A DNA stretch of 6,008 nt from contig JACQPS010000217.1 of NCBI GenBank assembly GCA_016207445.1, forward strand, positions 1-6,008, written 5' to 3'. The stretch's first letter is position 1. Every line of letters starts with the position of its first letter. The position numbers and the translations under genes are program-made. This stretch comes from Gemmatimonadota bacterium. GTDB taxonomy: Bacteria > Gemmatimonadota > Gemmatimonadetes > Longimicrobiales > RSA9. The notes under the pieces are model-generated. The model was not told the origin of the DNA, did not search any database, and saw only the letters and a list, made by a program, of their open reading frames with translations. Shown one piece after another: positions 1 to 5,842 of the stretch.

Positions 1-180
1 GAAGGGCAGACCTACGACGGTGTGGAGCAGCACCGTCACCTGGTTCGGAACGCTGAAGGGGAGCAGCCAGATGGAGAGACCGGTCAGCGTTTCAAAGAGG
101 AGCAGGCCTCCAACCGTGAGGAGCAACCGGCTTCTCCACTCCTCGGCCTGCAGATTCCGAGCGTCCTTGCTCGTGTCCAT
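1..180 (-). CDS. N-terminal part of an unidentified inner-membrane protein (cut by window edge)
   Basis: Reading the minus strand from the ATG at 180-178 gives 60 uninterrupted codons that run off the left edge. The protein starts with a short charged stretch (MDTSKDARNLQAEEWRSR), followed by a hydrophobic segment at about residues 19-42 (LLLTVGGLLLFETLTGLSIW and onward) and then a second hydrophobic start after the VPNQ turn (VTVLLHTVVGLPF). This pattern, with a histidine in the second segment, fits a small membrane anchor such as those at the front of cytochrome b-like or multihaem cytochrome proteins, but no haem motif is inside the window, so this is only a suggestion. A purine-rich AGAGG lies about ten bases before the ATG and supports the start. 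The gene follows the plug lipoprotein on the same strand but is separated from it by 275 bases and two hairpins, so it probably has its own promoter. Confidence 0.75.
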   Translation of the reverse strand, partial: MDTSKDARNLQAEEWRSRLLLTVGGLLLFETLTGLSIWLLPFSVPNQVTVLLHTVVGLPF

Positions 181-239
181 GGCTTCATCGCCTCTGCTGA
201 TGCCGGGAGGTTGGTTGCCTCCGTCTACGCCGGGCGGGC

Positions 240-272
240 GCCAGCCGATGGGGATAAACGTTTACGGCTGGC
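240..272. promoter_or_regulatory. Hairpin with nested LacI-type palindrome, upstream of the left-edge membrane gene
   Basis: A perfect 8-base inverted repeat, gccagccg at 240-247 and cggctggc at 265-272, encloses a perfect 10-base palindrome taaacgttta at 255-264. The palindrome is AT-rich in an otherwise GC-rich region and has the central CG flanked by A/T runs that is typical of LacI/GalR/PurR family operators. It lies 60-92 bases upstream of the ATG at 180 on the minus strand, where an operator or a leader hairpin would act. No regulator gene is in the window. The symmetry is seen directly; an operator role is inferred. Confidence 0.35.
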
Positions 273-405
273 GTTGCTTGCGCTTAGGGTAGGCACACTC
301 GCGCCTGGAGTCAATGCGGGGGTGGGCACCGCCGGGTGCGCGGCAGCGTCGATCTGGCGGAGACAGCCGTTCGTGCGCGTGAAGGGGCGTCAGGCGCGGC
401 GGGCG

Positions 406-434
406 GGTAAGTGGGTCGGAAATGACCCACTACC
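406..434 (-). terminator. Stem-loop after the plug lipoprotein gene, probable terminator
   Basis: A perfect 8-base stem, agtgggtc at 410-417 and gacccact at 424-431, has a 6-base loop. It extends by three more pairs (ggt 406-408 with acc 432-434) across one bulged base. It begins about 22 bases beyond the stop codon of the minus-strand gene ending at 456, the usual place for a terminator. There is no run of T after it on the minus strand, so it is either a GC-rich stem without a U-tract or an mRNA 3' stabiliser. Confidence 0.45.
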
Positions 435-455
435 GGCGGGCGCGTGGCATTGCGG

Positions 456-926
456 TCACTGCCCGGCCCGTTTCATCTTGATCACGATCACGCCGTTGGC
501 CCCGCGCACACCGTACTCCGCCGTACTGGCGGCATCCTTCAGTACGTCGATGGTGTCGATGTCGTACGGGTTGATCCCGGTCAGCGCCCCATTCGGTCCG
601 GGCTGGATCGGGATGCCGTCGATGACATAGAGCGGCTCGTTGCTGCCGTGCACGCTCGTGGCGCCGCGGATGCGAATGGCGATGCCGCCATCGGGCGTGC
701 GGGTGACCCAGATCCCGGGGACCCGGCTCATCAAGAGCTTCTCGATCGGCACGTTGGGCGTGCGCTGGATGTCTTCCGCGGTCACGGTCGCGCCGGGAGG
801 CGGATCCGGCGGCGCAGGCTGATCGGTTTCAGCCTGGCTCGTCTTGCCCGCGTGCGTGCATGCGGAAAGCAGGCCGCACAGCAGGCCGACAGGCAACCAG
901 GCGCGAGCTGGGATGAGAGTAGTCAT
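456..926 (-). CDS. Stand-alone SusC-like TonB plug-domain lipoprotein
   Basis: The 156-residue product has a type II signal peptide: a hydrophobic stretch at about residues 9-22 ends in the lipobox LSAC, with the lipidated cysteine at 23. Threonine follows it, so by the Asp+2 rule known from E. coli nothing retains it in the inner membrane. A proline-rich linker (about 37-44) leads into a plug domain at about 46-152. Its hallmarks are those of SusC/RagA receptors: the RIRG strand (85-88), LYVIDGIP (99-106), and the ending IDTIDVLKDAAS...YGVRGANGVIVI (125-149). The reading frame stops immediately after the plug; no beta-barrel follows, whereas a full receptor would be several times longer. The sequence downstream does not resume a barrel in the same frame, so this looks like a genuine small protein, not a truncated receptor. 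It is divergent from the GH97 gene. The role is unknown: possibilities are a periplasm-facing partner for TonB or a receptor, or a regulator. The ATG at 926 has only a weak ribosome site (GGGACGG). Confidence 0.88.
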   Translation of the reverse strand: MTTLIPARAWLPVGLLCGLLSACTHAGKTSQAETDQPAPPDPPPGATVTAEDIQRTPNVPIEKLLMSRVPGIWVTRTPDGGIAIRIRGATSVHGSNEPLYVIDGIPIQPGPNGALTGINPYDIDTIDVLKDAASTAEYGVRGANGVIVIKMKRAGQ

Positions 927-1057
927 TGCCGTCCCATGTTGAAGTCACACCGGCCCGCGGTCGCCCGGACCGAATGCATGTCTGGTGCCAGAAGGCGGCG
1001 CCGGTTCCTGTGGGCGTAACGGGAACGATCTCGCTTCAGGCGAAACGGAGCACTGCC
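927..1057. promoter_or_regulatory. Divergent intergenic region between plug lipoprotein and GH97 genes
   Basis: These 131 bases must hold the start signals for two genes reading outward. I see a near-palindrome tctggtgccaga at 981-992 (5-base arms around a 2-base centre), which could be a weak operator, and no convincing -35/-10 pair in either direction. The shared region makes joint regulation of the two genes possible but does not show it. Confidence 0.35.
1047..1050 (+). promoter_or_regulatory. Ribosome binding site that fixes the GH97 start
   Basis: GGAG lies seven bases before the ATG at 1058. This favours 1058 over the in-frame upstream codons (TTG at 926, ATG at 974), which would add residues in front of an otherwise well-formed signal peptide. 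Confidence 0.6.
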
Positions 1058-3124
1058 ATGCACGTGTGGACGCACTGCCGGACTCGCTGGCTCGCTTGCT
1101 CGCTCGTGCTCGGGCTGGCGTGGGCGACGTTCACGGCCACGGCTCACGGCCAGAACCAGCTGCGCGTCGCCTCGCCCGACGGCCGGAACGAAGTCACGGT
1201 CGAGATCCGCGAGGGCAAGCTCTACTACAGCCTGAAACGGGATGGTCGGGCCGTTCTCTTGCCGTCTCAACTCGGGTTCGAATTTCGAGGCGCCGCGCCA
1301 CTGCGCGAGGATCTGCGGGTGGTCGGGACGACGCGGAACGCCGTCGACCAGACCTGGACCCAGCCGTGGGGCGAGGTCGCCCGGGTGCGGGATCACCACA
1401 ACGAGCTCAAGATCTCGGTCGCCGAAGCGGCGGCGGGCCGCCGCTTCGATGTCGTGTTCCGCCTCTTCGACGACGGCGTGGGCTTCCGGTACGAATTTCC
1501 GGAGCAGCCGGGCCTGCGCGAGTTCGAGATCATGGAGGAGCTCACGGAATTCTCGCTGGCGGATAACGCCCAGGCCTGGTGGATCCCGTCGAATCGCCCG
1601 AGGTTGGACCGCTCCGAGATGCTGTACGCGTCTTCCCCCATCAGTGTCATGGACAGCGTGCAGACGCCGTTGACCATGCAGACCCGGGACGGCCGAACCT
1701 TCCTCGTCCTCCACGAGGCGAACCTCGTCGACTACGCGCGCATGACCATCCGGGGGCCGCGCATGGAGAGTCGGACGCTGCGCGTGGCGTTGGCTCCCTG
1801 GGCCGACGGGGTCAAGGTGCGCGGGCGCACGCCGTTCGTGACTCCCTGGCGCACCATTCAGCTGGCCGATCGCGCTGCCGATCTGGTGCCTTCCGTCCTC
1901 GGCCTGAATCTCAACCCATCCAGCGTAATCGAGAACACGAGCTGGATCAAGCCCATGAAGTACGTAGGGATCTGGTGGGGCATGCACATCGGCACGATGA
2001 CCTGGGGATCCGGGCCGAAGCACGGCGCGACGACGGAAAATACAAAGCGTACCATCGATTTCGCCGCGGCGAACGGGATCGGCGGCGTCCTGGTCGAGGG
2101 GTGGAACGTCGGCTGGGACGGCGACTGGATCCAGAACCGCGAGGCGTTTTCCTTCACGCAGCCGTACCCCGATTATGACCTCGCCGAAGTCGCCGCTTAC
2201 GCGAAGCAGAAGGGCGTACGGCTCATCGTGCACAACGAGACGTCCGGCGGCATCGAGAACTACGAGCGGCAACTGGAGGCTGCTTTCTCGCTGTACCGTT
2301 CGCTGGGCCTCGATGCCATCAAGTCGGGCTACGTCACGGACGAGCTTCCCGGCGGCCATCACCACTGGTCGCAGGTCATGGTTCGGCACCACCGCAAGGT
2401 GATCGAAACCGCGGCGAAGTACGGCATCGCGCTGGATGTGCATGAGCCGGTCCATGATACCGGCGAACGCCGCACGTACCCCAACATGATGACGCGCGAA
2501 GGCGCGCGGGGCCAGGAGTACAATGCGTGGGGTGGCGAGGGCGGCAATCCGCCGGAGCACGAGACCATCCTCTTCTTCACGCGGCTGCTGGCCGGGCCCA
2601 TGGATTTCACGCCCGGCATCTTCGATATCCTGATCGAGCGGGGTACGGGCAGGCCGCGGCGCCCCGAGGAACCGCGCGTGCGGACGACGCTCGCCAAACA
2701 ACTGGCGTTGTACGTGGTCCTCTACTCGCCCATGCACATGGCGGCGGATCTCCCCGAGAACTACGAGAACCAGCCGGCGTTCCAGTTCATTCGCGACGTT
2801 GCCGTGGACTGGGATACGACGCGCGTGCTCGAGGGAAAGATCGGCGACTACGTCGTGGTCGCGCGCAGGGAGCGCAACAGTCCGAGCTGGTACATCGGCG
2901 CCATCACGGACGAGGAGGCGCGCACGTTCGAGATCCCGCTCTCGTTCCTGCCGAAGGGGCGGAATTACGTCGCCGAGATCTACGCGGACGGCGCGGACGC
3001 GCACTGGCTGCACAACCCGCTCGCGATCCGGATCTCACGGCAGAACCTGAGCGCGGGCTCGCGCCTCACCCTGCGCCTGGCGCCCGGCGGCGGCCAGGCG
3101 ATTCGGCTCCGGCCGGCACGGTGA
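1058..3124 (+). CDS. Secreted glycoside hydrolase family 97 alpha-glucosidase (SusB-like)
   Basis: The 688-residue product resembles Bacteroides SusB (about 740 residues), a calcium-dependent inverting enzyme that releases glucose from the non-reducing ends of alpha-glucosides. A signal peptide has arginines at 8 and 10, a hydrophobic core at about 11-28 and a likely cut after Ala-His-Gly31, so the enzyme acts in the periplasm or at the surface. Domains: N-terminal beta-sandwich (about 32-275), catalytic barrel (about 285-565), C-terminal beta-domain (about 590-688). From recalled SusB numbering, its E391, E439, E508, E526 and E532 correspond to E347 (VLVEGWN), E394 (HNETS), E463 (VHEP), E481 (TREG) and E487 (ARGQEY); E187 may be the N-terminal calcium ligand. 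Keeping both base glutamates (E394, E463) and the acid (E487) indicates the inverting alpha-glucosidase type rather than the retaining alpha-galactosidase type. Other shared stretches are PGIFD, LALYVVLYSPMHMAADLPENYE and APGGGQAIRL. It lies upstream of a sodium/sugar symporter on the same strand. Exact substrate is not visible. Confidence 0.95.
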   Translation: MHVWTHCRTRWLACSLVLGLAWATFTATAHGQNQLRVASPDGRNEVTVEIREGKLYYSLKRDGRAVLLPSQLGFEFRGAAPLREDLRVVGTTRNAVDQTWTQPWGEVARVRDHHNELKISVAEAAAGRRFDVVFRLFDDGVGFRYEFPEQPGLREFEIMEELTEFSLADNAQAWWIPSNRPRLDRSEMLYASSPISVMDSVQTPLTMQTRDGRTFLVLHEANLVDYARMTIRGPRMESRTLRVALAPWADGVKVRGRTPFVTPWRTIQLADRAADLVPSVLGLNLNPSSVIENTSWIKPMKYVGIWWGMHIGTMTWGSGPKHGATTENTKRTIDFAAANGIGGVLVEGWNVGWDGDWIQNREAFSFTQPYPDYDLAEVAAYAKQKGVRLIVHNETSGGIENYERQLEAAFSLYRSLGLDAIKSGYVTDELPGGHHHWSQVMVRHHRKVIETAAKYGIALDVHEPVHDTGERRTYPNMMTREGARGQEYNAWGGEGGNPPEHETILFFTRLLAGPMDFTPGIFDILIERGTGRPRRPEEPRVRTTLAKQLALYVVLYSPMHMAADLPENYENQPAFQFIRDVAVDWDTTRVLEGKIGDYVVVARRERNSPSWYIGAITDEEARTFEIPLSFLPKGRNYVAEIYADGADAHWLHNPLAIRISRQNLSAGSRLTLRLAPGGGQAIRLRPAR

Positions 3125-3185
3125 TCACGCGGCGACGCGGAGACGCGGAGCTCGGCGAATCGCGGGTCTCCGCGTCCTGGCGTGA
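3125..3185. repeat. Long stem-loop with tandem gacgcgga units (REP-like intergenic repeat or terminator)
   Basis: Immediately after the GH97 stop, gacgcgga occurs twice in tandem (3134-3141, 3142-3149). The segment gacgcggagac at 3134-3144 pairs perfectly with gtctccgcgtc at 3166-3176 (11 base pairs, 21-base loop). An outer 6-base stem, tcacgc at 3125-3130 with gcgtga at 3180-3185, closes it across a 3-by-3 internal loop. Because the repeat is tandem, the right arm can instead pair with 3142-3150. There is no T-run, so it is not a classical intrinsic terminator. It may reduce read-through from the hydrolase into the symporter, or protect the hydrolase mRNA 3' end. The composition recalls short palindromic sequences dispersed between genes in many environmental genomes; this is from memory and not testable here. 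Confidence 0.55.
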
Positions 3186-3270
3186 GTCTGCGGTTTAGCT
3201 GCCAGCGACACCATTTACGGCGAAGCCGGCGTTCCCATAGGCGTGGGAGCGTGCGGCACAGGCCCTCACC

Positions 3271-3279
3271 GGAAAGAGG
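3271..3279 (+). promoter_or_regulatory. Ribosome binding site for the GTG-started symporter gene
   Basis: GGAAAGAGG ends six bases before the GTG at 3286. This supports that non-ATG start, whose product begins with a short polar stretch followed directly by the first membrane helix, as expected for the family. Confidence 0.6.
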
Positions 3280-3285
3280 CGCGCG

Positions 3286-4908
3286 GTGACCGGCACCCTG
3301 GCGACGTTGGACTGGGTCGTGATCGGCGTGTACTTCCTGGTCGTATTCGGGGTCGCGATCTGGGCGACGATGTGGGAGCGTTCCAGGCGCGAGACGTCGA
3401 CCGACTACTTCCTGGCCGGCCGCGACGCCGGCTGGTTCCTGGTCGGCGGATCACTGTTCGCCTCCAACATCGGGTCGGAGCACCTGGTCGGCCTGGCGGG
3501 GACCGGCGCCGCCAGCGGCGTGGCGGTGGCGCAGTTCGAGATCCTTGCCTCGCTGATCCTGCTGATCCTCGGCTGGGTCTTCGTCCCGTTTTACCTGTCG
3601 AGCCGCGTGTTCACCATGCCGGAGTTCCTGGAGCGCCGCTATTCCTCGGGCGCGCGCTGGTACCTGGCGGTGGTCTCCGTCATCGGCTACGTGCTGACCA
3701 AGATCTCGGTGACCATTGCCGCCGGCGGCATCGTCTTCGAGGCGCTCATGGGGATCGACTTCTGGACGGGCGCGATGGTCGTCGTGGTCATCACCGGCGT
3801 GTATACCATCTTCGGCGGGCTGCGCGTGGTGCTGTACACGGACCTGATGCAGATGTTCGTTCTGATCGGGGGCGCGGTCGCGGTCATGCTGATCGGGCTC
3901 TCGACGCTGGGCGGGTGGGGCGCCATGGCCGAAACAGTAGGGCCGGGGTTCCTGGACCTGTGGAAGCCGGTATCGGACCCCAATTTCCCCTGGACCGGCA
4001 TCCTCTTCGGTGCGCCGATCCTGGGCGTTTGGTACTGGTGCACGGACCAGTTCATCGTGCAGCGCGTGCTCGCGGCGCACGACCAGGACCACGCCCGGCG
4101 CGGGACCCTGTTCGCCGGCTACCTGAAGCTGCTGCCGCTCTTCATCTTCGTGATTCCGGGCGTGATCGCCTACGCGCTGGCAAAGCAGGGCCGGCTCGAG
4201 CTCGCACGGCCCGACCAGGCGCTCCCCACACTGGTCGCGGCCGTGCTGCCGATCGGGTTGCGCGGGCTGGTCGTGGCCGGGTTGCTGGCCGCGCTGATGA
4301 GCTCGCTTTCCTCGGTGTTCAACTCCACCTCCTCGCTGGTCACCCTGGACATTTACAAGAAGCTTCGGCCGGTCGCTTCGGAGCGGCAGCTCGTGCTGGT
4401 CGGGCAGGTCACGACCGCGGTGCTCGTGGGCCTGGGGCTGCTCTGGATCCCGCTGATGCAGCTGATCTCGGGCCAGCTCTACCAGTACCTGCAGAGCGTG
4501 CAGGCGTACATCTCGCCGCCGATCGCGGCCGTGTTCCTGATCGGCGTGTTCTGGCAGCGCGTCAACGCGAGCGGCGCCATTGCGGCGCTGCTCACGGGAT
4601 TCGTGCTCGGAATGGGCCGGCTGGTGGCGGAGCTAAACAAGGGGCGCCTGGACGGATTCCTGTTCACGTACGCCGACATCAACTTCCTCCACTTCGCGAT
4701 CATCCTCTTCGTGATCTGCACTGCCGTGCTGGTGGTCGTGAGCCTGCTCACGCCACGGCCGCCCGCGGAAAAGGTGACCGGTCTGACGTACGCGGCCCCG
4801 GCGCGCACGGAGGAGGTACGCGGCCGCGGCTGGCGCCGCAATGATCTGCTGCTCAGCCTGCTGCTGGCGGCGTGTGTCGGGGCGGTGTGGATCTATTTCT
4901 CGCACTGA
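3286..4908 (+). CDS. Sodium/glucose symporter, SSS (SLC5) family, SGLT type
   Basis: The 540-residue product matches the full length of bacterial SSS symporters such as vSGLT. About 14 membrane helices can be drawn, the first at about 9-29 and the last at about 520-538. Family marks include YFLAGRDAGW (41-50), ASNIGSEHLVGLAGTGAA (59-76), the TM5-6 region VYTIFGGLRVVLYTDLMQ (172-189) and MSSLSSVFNS (338-347). The sodium-2 site residues expected from SGLT1 and vSGLT are present: A59, I62, A336, S339, S340 (A336 replaces a serine in SGLT1). Sugar-site positions match recalled human SGLT1: N61, H66, E85, Y250, W251, K281 and Q403, with WYWCTDQ (249-255) identical to the human motif as I recall it. 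This supports glucose or galactose as substrate, driven by inward sodium flow across the inner membrane. It follows the secreted alpha-glucosidase gene by 161 bases, so it plausibly imports the glucose released. The long stem-loop between them leaves co-transcription open. The end is a clean TGA with no sign of truncation. Confidence 0.94.
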   Translation: MTGTLATLDWVVIGVYFLVVFGVAIWATMWERSRRETSTDYFLAGRDAGWFLVGGSLFASNIGSEHLVGLAGTGAASGVAVAQFEILASLILLILGWVFVPFYLSSRVFTMPEFLERRYSSGARWYLAVVSVIGYVLTKISVTIAAGGIVFEALMGIDFWTGAMVVVVITGVYTIFGGLRVVLYTDLMQMFVLIGGAVAVMLIGLSTLGGWGAMAETVGPGFLDLWKPVSDPNFPWTGILFGAPILGVWYWCTDQFIVQRVLAAHDQDHARRGTLFAGYLKLLPLFIFVIPGVIAYALAKQGRLELARPDQALPTLVAAVLPIGLRGLVVAGLLAALMSSLSSVFNSTSSLVTLDIYKKLRPVASERQLVLVGQVTTAVLVGLGLLWIPLMQLISGQLYQYLQSVQAYISPPIAAVFLIGVFWQRVNASGAIAALLTGFVLGMGRLVAELNKGRLDGFLFTYADINFLHFAIILFVICTAVLVVVSLLTPRPPAEKVTGLTYAAPARTEEVRGRGWRRNDLLLSLLLAACVGAVWIYFSH

Positions 4909-4946
4909 CCGGGCCGCTCCACGCGGACGCGGCGGAGGCGTAAACG

Positions 4947-4962
4947 CGTGCCGGACCGCACG
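4947..4962. terminator. Weak hairpin between convergent genes
   Basis: The 57 bases between the convergent symporter and SH3-protein genes contain cgtgc (4947-4951) and gcacg (4958-4962) around a 6-base loop. A bidirectional terminator is expected here, and this is the best stem I see, but five base pairs without a T-run is weak support. Confidence 0.25.
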
Positions 4963-4965
4963 GAT

Positions 4966-5829
4966 CTAGCCGGCGGTCCCCAAGCCGATTGCGCCGAAGT
5001 CCTCCTCGCGGACCCAGCCTTCCCGCTCACCGAGCCGGATCATCAGCCACTTCTCTCGAGCCACCAGCTGGATCGTGTCTCCGCTTTCCAGGACGACGTC
5101 GGCGGCCGCGCGCACGAGCTCGACCCTGGCCCCCGCGGGCACCTTCACGGCCTCCCCTGAGTCGGCACGCGGCGACGGATAGAGGAGCACGGTGGTGTCG
5201 GCGAGGATCGGCCAGCGTATTTCATCCTCGACCCGGACGAGGGCGAGGCCGGAGGGTTCGCGGCTGGCGGCGAGGCGGACGCATTCGCCGGAACCGCGGC
5301 ACGAGAGGTCGAGCGCCAGTGGCGCGACGACCGTGAACCAGCCCGCCCAGAAGCGCGCATCGAGCAGATTTCGCGCGCGCAGGCGGACTGAGCGCTGGGG
5401 CGGCGCCGGCGGCGGAGGATCGAACCCTCCGTAGGCGACCGTGATCGGCGGAGTCAACGGCACGAGCTGCTCGTCGCGCAGCACGAGCACGACCAGGTCG
5501 GCGCCCGGCGGCATGCCGTCGAAGAGGTGGTACAGCGCGAGCGCCTCACCGCCCCTACCTTCAAGCCTCGCCGGGACAAGGGTGCTCGAGAACACGTCCT
5601 CCGACGGCCCGAGCTGGTGCACGTAGTGCAGGCGGGCACGCGCGTCCCGGACCTGCACGCACGTGACGACACCGCCTTCGGCCGCGCCGCGCGTGACCAC
5701 GACCGTGAAGCTGTGCCCACCCAGACGAAACGGCCCGATCTGCTCCGTCTGCGCGATCGAGACGTGCGGGCTCGCGGCGCCCACGCAGGCGGCGTGGATG
5801 ACGAGGAGCACGAGGCGACGTCGTCGCAT
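4966..5829 (-). CDS. Secreted protein of unknown function with C-terminal bacterial SH3-like domain
   Basis: The 287-residue product starts with MRRRR and a hydrophobic stretch (6-19); a likely signal peptidase I cut follows Ser-Ile-Ala26, placing the protein in the periplasm or outside. Residues about 30-135 form an unrecognised beta-rich domain (for example HSFTVVVTRG, ADLVVLVLRDEQLVPLTPPI). A proline-rich linker (137-144) follows, then a second region (about 146-205) with C177 and C183, which could pair as a disulphide. The C-terminal part, about 210-284, resembles an SH3b/SH3_3 domain: the run VPAGARVELV (230-239), WLMIRL (261-266), REGWV (269-273) and DFGAIGL (277-283). Such domains often bind peptidoglycan or peptides, but here no catalytic domain accompanies it, so a function cannot be assigned. 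The gene starts 13 bases after the stop of the membrane-protein gene at 5843-6008 and is probably co-transcribed with it; the ribosome site (GGCGG) is weak. It is convergent with the symporter gene and no link to sugar use is evident. Confidence 0.82.
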   Translation of the reverse strand: MRRRRLVLLVIHAACVGAASPHVSIAQTEQIGPFRLGGHSFTVVVTRGAAEGGVVTCVQVRDARARLHYVHQLGPSEDVFSSTLVPARLEGRGGEALALYHLFDGMPPGADLVVLVLRDEQLVPLTPPITVAYGGFDPPPPAPPQRSVRLRARNLLDARFWAGWFTVVAPLALDLSCRGSGECVRLAASREPSGLALVRVEDEIRWPILADTTVLLYPSPRADSGEAVKVPAGARVELVRAAADVVLESGDTIQLVAREKWLMIRLGEREGWVREEDFGAIGLGTAG

Positions 5830-5842
5830 AGGGGACCGCCGT

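Noticed and set aside
22..630. Plus-strand open frame of about 200 codons across the left intergenic region
   Set aside because: It overlaps the start of the left-edge membrane gene and the end of the plug lipoprotein, both of which have recognisable sequence on the minus strand; its own product shows no domain.
926..1057. N-terminal extension of GH97 to the TTG at 926 or the ATG at 974
   Set aside because: Neither is followed by a signal peptide directly, whereas the ATG at 1058 has GGAG seven bases upstream and opens a good signal peptide.
974..1069. Near-repeat atgcatgtctgg (974-985) and atgcacgtgtgg (1058-1069), both reading MHVW in frame
   Set aside because: Ten of twelve bases match, but flanking bases do not, so a duplicated start region is not supported beyond chance similarity.
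923..3013. Long minus-strand open frame of 696 codons opposite the GH97 gene
   Set aside because: Its translation is Arg/Asp/His/Val-rich with no recognisable domain, and the opposite strand encodes a clear GH97 enzyme. Long antisense frames are common in high-GC genes.
3214..3241. Possible promoter for the symporter: TTTACG (3214-3219) and CATAGG (3236-3241), 16-base spacing
   Set aside because: Only about four and three of six consensus bases match; too weak in one sequence to call.
3243..4844. Plus-strand open frame of 533 codons overlapping the symporter in another frame
   Set aside because: The product is Gly/Arg/Ala-rich low-complexity sequence, a frame shadow of the symporter gene.
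4940..4951. gtaaacgcgtgc downstream of the symporter as a second copy of the LacI-like site
   Set aside because: Only one half resembles the palindrome at 255-264, and it lies between convergent gene ends where an operator would have no promoter to act on.
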